DNA from: Tenacibaculum ovolyticum DSM 18103
GTDB lineage: Bacteria; Bacteroidota; Bacteroidia; Flavobacteriales; Flavobacteriaceae
Assembly: GCF_000430545.1 (NCBI RefSeq)
Contig: NZ_KE387164.1
Location: forward strand, 280,807 to 344,806
Length of the DNA: 64,000 nucleotides
Direction: 5' to 3'
Shown here piece by piece: positions 37,338-46,352 of this stretch; position 1 is the first letter of the stretch; every line of letters begins with the position of its first letter. The translations under genes and the position numbers were made by a program. The notes beneath the pieces are model-generated. The model made no database searches, was not told the DNA's origin, and was given only the letters and a program-made list of their open reading frames with translations.

Positions 37338-40300
37338 ATGAAAGAAGGTTTAGCTGGGAAAATCGCAAAAGTCTTTATTGGTTCTAAGCTTACGGTGCTT
37401 TTAATGATCGTTTTTATGGTTATTGGAGTGTACAGTTCGTTTTTAATACCAAGAGAAGAGGAGCCACAGATTGATGTGCCAATGGCGGATATTTTTGTTG
37501 GATATCTAGGTGCGAGTCCTACAGAAGTTGAGTCTAGGGTTGTAAAGCCTTTAGAAAAATTAATTTCGAACATTAAAGGTGTTGAGTACGTGTATTCTAC
37601 ATCGATGAACGAAAAGGCAATGGTTATTGTGCAGTTTTATGTGGGCGAAGATATTGAGCGTTCGTTTGTAAAATTGTATAATGAAATTAATAAGCATATG
37701 GATCAAATGCCAAAAGGTGTTACGTTTCCATTAGTGAAAACACGTGCGATTGATGATGTACCAATGTTGGGGTTAACTTTGTGGAGCGAGCATTATGATG
37801 ATTTTCAGTTAAATCAAATGGCGCAAGAACTAGAGTCGGAAATTAAAAAGATAAATGATGTCTCTATTACGCATAAAATTGGAGGAAGAAATCGTCAGTT
37901 AAGAGTAGTTTTAGATAAGGATAAATTGGCTGCAAGTGGATTAGATTTCTTATCAGTTTCAGAAATGATAAAAGCCAATAACACTCAGTTAAGATCGGGA
38001 AGTTTTGATAAGAATGATACTGAGTTTTTAGTGAATACAGGTAAGTTTTTAACTTCTGTTACTGATGTTGAAAATTTAGTGGTTGGTGTGCAGCAAAATC
38101 AACCAATTTATTTAAAGCAAATCGCTACAATTGTTGATGGCCCTGAAATACCACAAAACTATGTGTCTTTAGGTTTTGGAAAAGGAAGTGTAAAATCATC
38201 AGATTACAAATCGGAATATCCCGCGGTTACTTTGTCTGTAGCGAAAAGAAAAGGAGCAGATGCAATGAAAATTGCAGAATCGATTTTAGCAAAAGTAACA
38301 CGTTTACGTACTACTTTAATTCCTAATGATGTACATGTAGAAATTACTAGAAATTACGGAGAAACTGCATCACACAAAGTTTCTGAATTATTATTACATC
38401 TTATTGGGTCAATCATTGCGGTTACTTTAGTAGTTATGTTAGCAATGGGTTGGCGTGGTGGTTTAGTGGTGTTTTTATCGGTGCCAATTACGTTTGCTTT
38501 AACACTGTTAAGTTACTACATGTTAGATTATACCTTAAACCGAATTACGCTTTTCGCCTTGGTTTTTGTAACGGGTATTGTGGTAGATGATTCCATTATT
38601 ATAGCTGAGAATATGCACAGACATTTTAAAATGAAACGTTTGCCTTTTAAACAAGCAGCTTTATATGCGATAAATGAAGTTGGGAACCCAACAATTTTAG
38701 CAACATTTACAGTAATTGCTTCTGTTTTACCAATGGCTTTTGTATCTGGTTTAATGGGGCCTTACATGGCGCCAATGCCAATTGGGGCATCGATAGCAAT
38801 GATTTTGTCATTATTTGTTGCTTTAACGATTACACCTTATTTAGGATACATTTTTTTACGTGAAAAAGATAAAAAGAGTAGTGTAGAAAAGGTTGAGAAA
38901 CCATTAGAGGAAACATTTATTTACAGGGTTTACAATAAGTTTGAAAGACCTTTATTAGAGAATAAAACAAAAAGATGGTTGTTTTTAGGAGGAACATTTG
39001 TTGTATTGATGGCAACAATGCTACTATTTTTTACAAATTCGGTTGCGGTTAAAATGTTACCTTTTGATAATAAAAACGAGTTTCAAGTAGTAATTGATAT
39101 GCCAGAGGGTACAACTTTAGAACGTACAGCGGTTGTTACACAAGAAATTGCTCAGTATTTAGCAACAAGACCAGAAGTGGTGAATTACCAAAACTATATT
39201 GGTACTTCTGCTCCGATAACTTTTAACGGATTGGTTCGTCATTACGATTTGCGTGGTGGATCTAACATGGCTGATATTCAAGTGAATTTGGTTGATAAAG
39301 GAAAACGAACGATTCAAAGTCATGGTATTGCAAAATTACTACGTCCTGAAATGCAAAAAATTGCAGCAAAATACAATGCAAATGTAAAATTGGTTGAGGT
39401 GCCACCAGGACCACCGGTTTTATCAACAATTGTTGCTGAGGTTTATGGACCTGATTATAAAGAGCAAATTAAAATAGCGAATAGCGTTCAGAATATTTTA
39501 AAAAACACAGCAGATGTTGTGGATATTGATTGGATGGTTGAAGATGATCAAACTGAATATCAATTTGAAATAAACAAAGAAAAAGCAATGTTGTATGGAG
39601 TAGCACCACAACAAATAGCATATACCATGAATATGGCATTGGCTAACAGCCCAATTACGAGTTTGTATGATGAAAATGCTGTAAGTCAGGTTGGGTTGAT
39701 TTTGAGCTTGGATGAAAAAGAAAAATCAACCATTTCTGATATTTCACAATTAAAAATAAAATCGAAACAGGGTAACATGATTTCTATTGGAGATTTAGTA
39801 GATATAACTGAAACTATAAGCGCAAAAAGTATTTTTCGTAAAAATCAAAAGCGAGTGGTGTATGTAATGGCTGATATGGCAGGTGAATTAGAGAGTCCAG
39901 CCTATGCAATTTTAGGAATGGAAGCGAAGTTGAAAGAAATTAAACTTCCTGAAGGTTATAAATTGAACGAAATGTATTTAGGGCAACCTGATTTTGAGGA
40001 TGATTATACCGTAAAATGGGATGGTGAATGGCAAATTACACTAGAGGTTTTTAGAGATTTAGGAATCGCTTTTTTAGGAGCAATTATCTTGATTTATATT
40101 TTAATTGTTGGTTGGTTTCAAAATTTTAAAGCACCAATTGTAATGATGGTAGCAATACCGTTATCGTTAATAGGAATTATTTTAGGGCATTGGATGATGG
40201 GCGCATTTTTTACAGCAACTTCATTTATCGGTATGATTGCTTTAGCAGGAATTATGGTGCGGAACTCCGTTTTATTAATAGACTTTATCAATTTACGATT

Positions 40301-40532
40301 AGCCGAAGGTATTCCGTTAAAACAAGCAGCGATTGAAGCAGGTGCAGTACGTACAACACCTATTTTATTAACTGCTGGTACTGTTGTAATTGGTGCTTTT
40401 GTAATATTATTTGACCCGATTTTTCAAGGTTTAGCAATTTCGTTAATGGGCGGAACTATTGTGTCAACGGTATTAACATTATTGGTTGTACCATTGGTGT
40501 ATTATATGATTGAAAAGAAAAATTATAAATAG
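37338..40532 (+). CDS. RND-superfamily efflux transporter permease
   Basis: 1064 residues with the twelve-helix RND plan: TM1 near the N-terminus (LTVLLMIVFMVIGVYSSF), a large periplasmic loop, TM2-6 including the proton-relay segment FVTGIVVDDSIIIAENM, a second loop, and TM8-12 (IYILIVGWFQNFKAPIVM; GIMVRNSVLLIDFINLRL). The two adjacent Asp residues of VVDDS match the AcrB-type proton relay, so it is a HAE1-like proton-driven exporter of hydrophobic compounds; substrates are unknown. The frame opens at TTG 37269 inside a repeat, but the ATG at 37338 gives the natural start. Confidence 0.92.
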   Translation: MKEGLAGKIAKVFIGSKLTVLLMIVFMVIGVYSSFLIPREEEPQIDVPMADIFVGYLGASPTEVESRVVKPLEKLISNIKGVEYVYSTSMNEKAMVIVQFYVGEDIERSFVKLYNEINKHMDQMPKGVTFPLVKTRAIDDVPMLGLTLWSEHYDDFQLNQMAQELESEIKKINDVSITHKIGGRNRQLRVVLDKDKLAASGLDFLSVSEMIKANNTQLRSGSFDKNDTEFLVNTGKFLTSVTDVENLVVGVQQNQPIYLKQIATIVDGPEIPQNYVSLGFGKGSVKSSDYKSEYPAVTLSVAKRKGADAMKIAESILAKVTRLRTTLIPNDVHVEITRNYGETASHKVSELLLHLIGSIIAVTLVVMLAMGWRGGLVVFLSVPITFALTLLSYYMLDYTLNRITLFALVFVTGIVVDDSIIIAENMHRHFKMKRLPFKQAALYAINEVGNPTILATFTVIASVLPMAFVSGLMGPYMAPMPIGASIAMILSLFVALTITPYLGYIFLREKDKKSSVEKVEKPLEETFIYRVYNKFERPLLENKTKRWLFLGGTFVVLMATMLLFFTNSVAVKMLPFDNKNEFQVVIDMPEGTTLERTAVVTQEIAQYLATRPEVVNYQNYIGTSAPITFNGLVRHYDLRGGSNMADIQVNLVDKGKRTIQSHGIAKLLRPEMQKIAAKYNANVKLVEVPPGPPVLSTIVAEVYGPDYKEQIKIANSVQNILKNTADVVDIDWMVEDDQTEYQFEINKEKAMLYGVAPQQIAYTMNMALANSPITSLYDENAVSQVGLILSLDEKEKSTISDISQLKIKSKQGNMISIGDLVDITETISAKSIFRKNQKRVVYVMADMAGELESPAYAILGMEAKLKEIKLPEGYKLNEMYLGQPDFEDDYTVKWDGEWQITLEVFRDLGIAFLGAIILIYILIVGWFQNFKAPIVMMVAIPLSLIGIILGHWMMGAFFTATSFIGMIALAGIMVRNSVLLIDFINLRLAEGIPLKQAAIEAGAVRTTPILLTAGTVVIGAFVILFDPIFQGLAISLMGGTIVSTVLTLLVVPLVYYMIEKKNYK

Positions 40533-40561
40533 TATTGATTATAAATTAAAAACTAAATAAG

Positions 40562-40750
40562 ATGTTAAATAAATATTTTAGAATTATCGTTGGTTCTTTT
40601 GTTTTAATAAGTGTAATATTAACGGTTTATGTAAATCCTAATTGGATGTGGTTTACTGTGTTTATTGGCTTGAATTTAATTCAGTCAGCATTTACAAAAT
40701 GGTGTTTGTTAGAAACCATTTTGATGAAAGTGCTTAAGATTCAGAAATAG
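40562..40750 (+). CDS. DUF2892-family small membrane protein
   Basis: 62 residues with two hydrophobic helices around NPNWMWF and the [11 protein letters not shown] segment, as in inner-membrane DUF2892 proteins that often contain a C-P or C-L motif. It lies 29 bases after the RND gene and ends before a terminator, so it is the last gene of the efflux operon. Function unknown. Confidence 0.75.
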   Translation: MLNKYFRIIVGSFVLISVILTVYVNPNWMWFTVFIGLNLIQSAFTKWCLLETILMKVLKIQK

Positions 40751-40760
40751 ATTCCCTTTG

Positions 40761-40795
40761 AAAAATCAAGTTGTTTTTAAAACAACTTGATTTTT
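40761..40795 (+). terminator. terminator of efflux operon
   Basis: AAAAATCAAGTTGTTTT and its complement AAAACAACTTGATTTTT pair around one T, with T residues following. Confidence 0.88.
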
Positions 40796-40856
40796 CCTTT
40801 ATTATCTACTATCTTTCACTTAGCTATAAGTAATACTATTTACTGTCGTTTACTAT

Positions 40857-41735
40857 ATGAGTAAAGAAATACCTCACTTACTATTTGAATCTAAATCTTC
40901 TGAAATAAAAGGAATAGAAATAATTACTTTAGAGAATTTAGAAAGTAAAAAAGATATTTTTGATCATTTACCAGAAAGAGCGCATCAATTAGAATTTTAC
41001 CAACTAGCTTTTTATACAAATGGAAAAACTGAACATTTAGTCGATTTTGTATGGCATACAGTAGAAAGTAATGCTATTATCTATGTCTCAAAAGGACAAG
41101 TGAATGCTTTTAAATTTAATAAAGGTGTAAAAGGGTATCTACTCCTTTTTACTGAAGAGTATTTTAAGAACCAGCTTGCTAATATTCCTCAAAATACAGC
41201 CATTAGATTATTAAGTCCTCAACTTTTTTCTCCAAAAGTTCAAGTTCCTGAAGCTTCTAATATCCTAACGTATATTCAACTTATTTTTAATGAGTTTTAC
41301 AAGGCATCTAAAAATTTTAATAAGAAGCACATTATAGATTCGTTATTTAATATCATCTTTTCTAAGCTTGAAGAAATTAAAAAAAATCAAACAGATTATA
41401 TTAAGGAGTCCGAAAAATTTAAACTCTTTTTAAGTTTTCAAACTTTTTTAAAAAGTGATTTTGTACTCAATAAAAATGCTGACTATTATGCTAATAAATT
41501 AAATATTACCTACAAGCATTTAAATGTAGTTTGTAAAGAGATAATTAATAAAACAGCAAAACAATATATAGATGAGTTTGTAATTTTAGAAGCTAAAAGA
41601 AATTTAATAAACTCTAGCATTAAAAGTACGGAGTTAGCTTATTTAATCGGTTTTGAAGAGCCTACTAATTTTGTAAAATATTTTAAAAAACATACAGGAT
41701 TTACCCCAAATACTTTTAAAAATAATAACATTTAG
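40857..41735 (+). CDS. AraC-family transcriptional regulator (soluble)
   Basis: 292 residues: an N-terminal cupin-like ligand pocket (about 40-130, LEFYQLAFYTNGKTEHLVDF) and a C-terminal AraC/XylS double helix-turn-helix (KLNITYKHLNVVCKEIINKTAKQYIDEF; IGFEEPTNFVKYFKKHTGFTP). No membrane segments, unlike the regulator at 797. It lies 100 bases before the SnoaL-like lipoprotein gene, which it may control. Confidence 0.88.
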   Translation: MSKEIPHLLFESKSSEIKGIEIITLENLESKKDIFDHLPERAHQLEFYQLAFYTNGKTEHLVDFVWHTVESNAIIYVSKGQVNAFKFNKGVKGYLLLFTEEYFKNQLANIPQNTAIRLLSPQLFSPKVQVPEASNILTYIQLIFNEFYKASKNFNKKHIIDSLFNIIFSKLEEIKKNQTDYIKESEKFKLFLSFQTFLKSDFVLNKNADYYANKLNITYKHLNVVCKEIINKTAKQYIDEFVILEAKRNLINSSIKSTELAYLIGFEEPTNFVKYFKKHTGFTPNTFKNNNI

Positions 41736-41780
41736 TTTTTTAGGTTCGATATTTACCATTTTATTCGTCAGATCTACCTA

Positions 41781-41809
41781 TTGTATATTTTACTTTCCTC
41801 TTAATTTTG
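41781..41809 (+). promoter_or_regulatory. promoter of SnoaL-like gene
   Basis: TTG at 41781-41783 and perfect TAATTTTG at 41802-41809, 18 bases apart. The leader just after it (41811-41835) is an imperfect palindrome with CCTAT / ATAGG ends abutting the ATG. Confidence 0.65.
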
Positions 41810-41835
41810 TCCTATCATTTAAAATTAAATATAGG

Positions 41836-42717
41836 ATGAAAAAAGCGATTATTATAGTGTTGAGCATCGCAGCTTTTACAAGCTGTAATTCAATTCAAAA
41901 AAAATCAACAATTAAAGGAAATAAATTAAAGAAAGAATCTAAAATGGAAAATTTAAAAACAATAGCACAAGAAGCACAAAAGGCTTTTTTTAAGGAGTAT
42001 AGCTCAGAAGGAATTAAAAAATATTTTACAACTGATTATATTCAGCATAATCCTCATGTACCAACAGGAATAGCCCCAGTATTAGGATTTCTTCCTGTCT
42101 TAAAAAAAGCAAATACAACTTATACTACGCATAGAATTTTACAAGATGGTGAATTTATTATTTTACATAATTCATATCATAATGCTGAAGCTTTAGGAGG
42201 TAAAGAGGTAGTGGTGTTTGATGTTTGGAGAATGCAAGATGGTAAAGTTGCTGAACATTGGGATAATATTACGACTAAAGTTGAGCAAACAGCTAGTGGA
42301 CGCTCTCAAGTTGATGGTGTTACTGAAATTACCGATATAAGTAAAACAGCTACTAATAAAGAAATTGTAAAAAATTTTGTAAATGATGTGTTGTTTGGTA
42401 AAGCACCAGAAAAAATTACAAACTATGTAAGCACTGAAGAGTATCATCAGCATAACCCTATGATTAAAGATGGGTTAGATGGTTTAGGAGAAGCGATTAC
42501 ATATTTAACATCACAAAATAATATGTTTAAGTATAAAAAACTGCATAAAGTATTGGGTGAAGGAAATTTTGTTTTAACTATGAGTGAAGGTGAATGGGGT
42601 GGAAAATCACAAGCATTTTATGACTTGTTTAGATTAAAGGACAGTAAAATAGTTGAACACTGGGATGTAATTCAAGAAATTCCTGCTGAAATGGTACATG
42701 CAAACGGAAAATTTTAA
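41836..42717 (+). CDS. lipoprotein with two SnoaL/NTF2-like domains
   Basis: 293 residues: lipobox AFTSC (Cys16), then two SnoaL-like halves. Each half carries the family pattern: QHNPHVPTGIAPVLGFLP ... VFDVWRMQDGKVAEHWD in the first and QHNPMIKDGLDGLGEAI ... DLFRLKDSKIVEHWDVI in the second, so the gene arose by duplication. SnoaL-like folds bind polycyclic or small aromatic ligands; the ligand here is unknown. It is probably controlled by the AraC gene just upstream. Confidence 0.82.
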   Translation: MKKAIIIVLSIAAFTSCNSIQKKSTIKGNKLKKESKMENLKTIAQEAQKAFFKEYSSEGIKKYFTTDYIQHNPHVPTGIAPVLGFLPVLKKANTTYTTHRILQDGEFIILHNSYHNAEALGGKEVVVFDVWRMQDGKVAEHWDNITTKVEQTASGRSQVDGVTEITDISKTATNKEIVKNFVNDVLFGKAPEKITNYVSTEEYHQHNPMIKDGLDGLGEAITYLTSQNNMFKYKKLHKVLGEGNFVLTMSEGEWGGKSQAFYDLFRLKDSKIVEHWDVIQEIPAEMVHANGKF

Positions 42718-42745
42718 TTTTATCTTTTTCAATTGAATCTAAGTA

Positions 42746-42778
42746 TAAACCCTACACTTTTCGTGTAGGGTTTATTTT
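42746..42778 (+). terminator. terminator after SnoaL-like gene
   Basis: Perfect 12-base arms TAAACCCTACAC / GTGTAGGGTTTA with a TTTTC loop and a T-rich tail. Confidence 0.9.
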
Positions 42779-42915
42779 ATGAAATTAATTTGAGGTAACT
42801 TCATTGTGATTGATTATTAAAAATTAAAGTAAAATGATCACTCTCGATTTTAGCAACATATTATCTTAAAAAAAGTACTTTTACATTTATTAGTAAAAAA
42901 TTGTAGTAGCCTTTT

Positions 42916-45324
42916 GTGATGATAGAAAATAAAGAATTAGACCTTGCCATTCAGTTTATAGAAAAAACAGATAGAAACCTTTTTATTACAGGGAAAGCAG
43001 GTACTGGAAAAACTACTTTCTTACATAAAATAAAAAACGAATCGCTTAAAAGATTGGTTATTGTAGCACCCACAGGAGTTGCTGCAATTAATGCAAAAGG
43101 AGTTACCATTCATTCTTTTTTTCAAATGCCGTTTGGTCCTATTCTACCAAACCAAATAGCAAATACATCTAACCAACAACGAAAATTTGGTAAAGCAAAA
43201 ATTGATATTATTAGATCTTTAGATCTTGTGATTATTGATGAAATTAGTATGGTTAGAGCTGATTTGTTAGATGGTATAGATCAGGTTTTAAGAAGGTATA
43301 AAGATAAAAACAAAGTTTTTGGAGGAGCACAGGTTTTAATGATAGGAGATTTACAACAATTATCACCAGTTGTAAGACCTAATGAATGGAGCTTGCTTCA
43401 AGAACATTATAAATCGGTATATTTTTTTAGTAGTAGAGCATTTCAAGAATCGAATACGGTAAGTATCGAGTTAAAGAAAATTTACAGACAGGATAATGAT
43501 GAGTTTATCGAAATTTTAAATGAAATTAGAAACGATTCTTTATCTGAAAAGTCAGCTGCAATTTTAAATAAAAGATATAATCCAGATTTTGAGCCACAAA
43601 AAAATGATGGATACATTACTTTAACAACCCACAATAAAAGAGCCGATGCTATTAATACGCTAGAGTTAGATAAGTTAAAGAAAAAGAGCAGTTTTTTTAA
43701 AGCAGAGGTATCGGGTAAATTCAATGAAAACGCCTATCCGAATAGCGATAAATTAGAGTTAAAAGTTGGTGCCCAGGTGATGTTTATTAAAAATGACAGC
43801 TCACCAGAAAAAAGATATTTTAATGGGAAAATCGGTAAAATAACTTTGATTGATGATGATCTTATTTATGTGAAATGTCCGAATGATGATGATGAAATAG
43901 AAACAAAAAAAGAAATTTGGGAGAATATTAATTATTCGATAGATGAAGAATCGAAAGACATTAAAGAAGAAGTTACAGGTTCTTTTACTCAAATTCCATT
44001 ACGATTAGCGTGGGCTATTACCATTCATAAAAGTCAAGGATTAACCTTTGAAAAAGCAATTATTGATGCCGAAGCTTCCTTTGCACACGGGCAAACGTAC
44101 GTCGCTTTAAGTAGATGTACTTCTTTAGAAGGGATTGTTTTAAAAACACAGATTAGAAATAGTTCTATTATAAATGATAGAACGGTAGATTCTTTTAATA
44201 AGAATGTACACGAAAACGTTCCTGATGAAACAGTTTTAAGTGAGTCAGAAAAAAGATATCAACTTAACTTAATTTCAGAGTTATTCGATTTTAGAGCTTT
44301 TTTATATCCAACAACAAGAGCTATTGATATATATTATAAAAATCAAACGAGTTTAAATGGTATTATGATCAACCATTTAGAAACGATTAAAGATAGCGGA
44401 ATTGTTCCTTTATTAAAAGTTGCTAATGGATTTAAAATTCAGTTGCAACAACTCTCCGAAGATGATATTTTAGCAGAGAATAGTGATGCCATTAATGAAC
44501 GATTTATTAAAGCAATTGATTATTTTATTAAACAAACTGAAGAGTTTATTAAAAAGCCTTTAAGTGGAATTTCATTTTCTACAGATAATAAAGCTGTTCA
44601 AAAAGATTTAGAGAAACAAATTTATACGCTACAAGACTTATTATCTATTAAACTATTTTGTTTTCTTAAGTTAAAGAATGGATTTCAGGTTGAAGATTAT
44701 TTACAAGTGAGAGCAAATGCTGTTTTACAAAATGTAGAAAAGCCCAAGAAAAAGAAAATAACATCTTCTAGAGATCCTATTATAGCATTAAGTTTACGTG
44801 AATTAAGAGATGAAATTTCAAAAAAGGAAGGTATTCCACATTTTCAGATTTTTACACAAAAAACCTTATATGCTATTTGTGATAGTTTGCCTAAAACAGC
44901 CAAAGAACTACTGAAAGTTGATGGAATGGGGAAAATTAGGGTTCAGAAATATGGAGGTGTAATTTTAGACGCAGTAAGTAACTATTGTAAAAAACAAGGA
45001 ATTAAACAGCAAGAAGAAATACCAAAAGAAGATAAAGTACCAACAAGACAAGTAACCTTTAAGCTTTTTAAAGATGGTTTATCAGCTAAAGAAATAGCAA
45101 CAAAAAGAGGATTAACAATTAATACAATAGAAAGCCATTTAGCTAGTTTTATTCCTGATGGTGATATTGATGTTCTAGAAATTATTCCATTAAAAAAATA
45201 CACTAAAATGGTAAATGCTATTGAAAATGTAGAATTTAAAAGCTTAACAGATTTGAAAGAAAAAGTATCAAAAAGTTATAGTTATATGGAGTTAAGAATG
45301 GTTTTAATGTCTTTAGAGTTGTAA
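42916..45324 (+). CDS. PIF1-like helicase with C-terminal HRDC and HTH domains
   Basis: 802 residues: superfamily 1B helicase core with Walker A GKAGTGKTTF, Walker B IIDEISMVRADLLD, GDLQQLSPV, the UvrD-C2 segment AWAITIHKSQGLTF and VALSRCT. The middle shows an HRDC-like module (about 595-690) and the C-terminus a helix-turn-helix (about 715-760, DGLSAKEIATKRGLTINTIE). It likely unwinds DNA in repair or replication restart; the substrate is not known. It is a single-gene unit with a bidirectional terminator after it. Confidence 0.85.
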   Translation: MMIENKELDLAIQFIEKTDRNLFITGKAGTGKTTFLHKIKNESLKRLVIVAPTGVAAINAKGVTIHSFFQMPFGPILPNQIANTSNQQRKFGKAKIDIIRSLDLVIIDEISMVRADLLDGIDQVLRRYKDKNKVFGGAQVLMIGDLQQLSPVVRPNEWSLLQEHYKSVYFFSSRAFQESNTVSIELKKIYRQDNDEFIEILNEIRNDSLSEKSAAILNKRYNPDFEPQKNDGYITLTTHNKRADAINTLELDKLKKKSSFFKAEVSGKFNENAYPNSDKLELKVGAQVMFIKNDSSPEKRYFNGKIGKITLIDDDLIYVKCPNDDDEIETKKEIWENINYSIDEESKDIKEEVTGSFTQIPLRLAWAITIHKSQGLTFEKAIIDAEASFAHGQTYVALSRCTSLEGIVLKTQIRNSSIINDRTVDSFNKNVHENVPDETVLSESEKRYQLNLISELFDFRAFLYPTTRAIDIYYKNQTSLNGIMINHLETIKDSGIVPLLKVANGFKIQLQQLSEDDILAENSDAINERFIKAIDYFIKQTEEFIKKPLSGISFSTDNKAVQKDLEKQIYTLQDLLSIKLFCFLKLKNGFQVEDYLQVRANAVLQNVEKPKKKKITSSRDPIIALSLRELRDEISKKEGIPHFQIFTQKTLYAICDSLPKTAKELLKVDGMGKIRVQKYGGVILDAVSNYCKKQGIKQQEEIPKEDKVPTRQVTFKLFKDGLSAKEIATKRGLTINTIESHLASFIPDGDIDVLEIIPLKKYTKMVNAIENVEFKSLTDLKEKVSKSYSYMELRMVLMSLEL

Positions 45325-45339
45325 ATGTATGTGGTTTTA

Positions 45340-45383
45340 AAAAAAAGAACGAAGAACTTTTAAAGGTTCTTCGTTCTTTTTTT
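45340..45383. terminator. bidirectional terminator between helicase and DUF547 genes
   Basis: 18-base arms (AAAAAAAGAACGAAGAAC and its complement) around an eight-base loop, flanked by A and T tracts on both sides, between convergent genes. Confidence 0.92.
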
Positions 45384-45420
45384 AGGGAATTATTCAATTT
45401 TATAGGAAGGGTATGATGTA

Positions 45421-46131
45421 TTATTTTCCGTTTAAATCCCAGTTATATTTCATGTAAACAACTTCAGCACCATCATTAACTTGAATATCAGAATATTTAT
45501 TTATATAATCTACTAATGAGTGTTTTATTGTAAAGTCCTCTTGATACCACTCAAACATCTTAGAAACTTCAATTTTACCAGAAGATATTTTGTTTTTAGT
45601 AGTGTCGTTGATGAACTCTTTCATTAAAGCTTCTAGTTTAGTCTCAATGTTTTTAGTTGTAAAAGCATAGTTAGCAAAACGAGGTCCTGATTTAGAAGCT
45701 GCATTTATAGCTACATGAATTCTCGGATCATCATGCCAACGACGTAATATTTTATGTTCAATATAGTCAAGAGAATATGTTTTTTTACCGATAACAGCAA
45801 ATGGAATTTTCCAGGCATTTCTACCTTTTCTTTTAATGTCAGTTATCTTTTTTAATGGATAGCTATCTAAAATTAGTTTAATTGTATATGCATTGTAAGC
45901 ATTAATCCAAAAAGCTTTTGCTTTTGTAGCAGACCATTTTTTTCCAGGTACGGTTTTTTCTAAATGCTTTAAATATAGGTCTAATAAAGCACGGTTTTTT
46001 CGCAAGCCTTTATAGTCTACATTACCTTCTTTACTAACATAAGTTTTAAGAAGCGCATTAAATACATCTGTTTGTGCTTCTGATTGAATACTAATAAATA
46101 GTAAGCAGAAGAGTATAATAATTTTTCGCAT
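45421..46131 (-). CDS. exported DUF547 protein lacking the family cysteines
   Basis: 236 residues with a signal peptide (1-19) and the DUF547 signature (AFWINAYNAYTIKLILDSYP; SLDYIEHKILRR; DPRIHVAINAASKSGPRF). Most DUF547 proteins have a cysteine pair in the segment NCASxSCP; here it reads NAASKSGP, so both cysteines are lost. This may be a non-catalytic or redox-insensitive branch. Function of the family is not settled. Confidence 0.82.
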   Translation of the reverse strand: MRKIIILFCLLFISIQSEAQTDVFNALLKTYVSKEGNVDYKGLRKNRALLDLYLKHLEKTVPGKKWSATKAKAFWINAYNAYTIKLILDSYPLKKITDIKRKGRNAWKIPFAVIGKKTYSLDYIEHKILRRWHDDPRIHVAINAASKSGPRFANYAFTTKNIETKLEALMKEFINDTTKNKISSGKIEVSKMFEWYQEDFTIKHSLVDYINKYSDIQVNDGAEVVYMKYNWDLNGK

Positions 46132-46352
46132 TTTTTCTAGTTTTACATTTTAATTATTTCATTAGTTTGGACGAAGCACTTTTAAAAACATTACAGAATA
46201 AATAAGTAAAAATTATTATTTGCTATTTTATTTATTGAAACTTATGCTGAGGTTTGTTGATTATGAAATAATAATTTCAATTTTTTAGTTTGTTTGTGTG
46301 TTGGTTTTTAGTAGATTAGCGGAAGTTTAATAATTAAATACACCCTTCAAAA

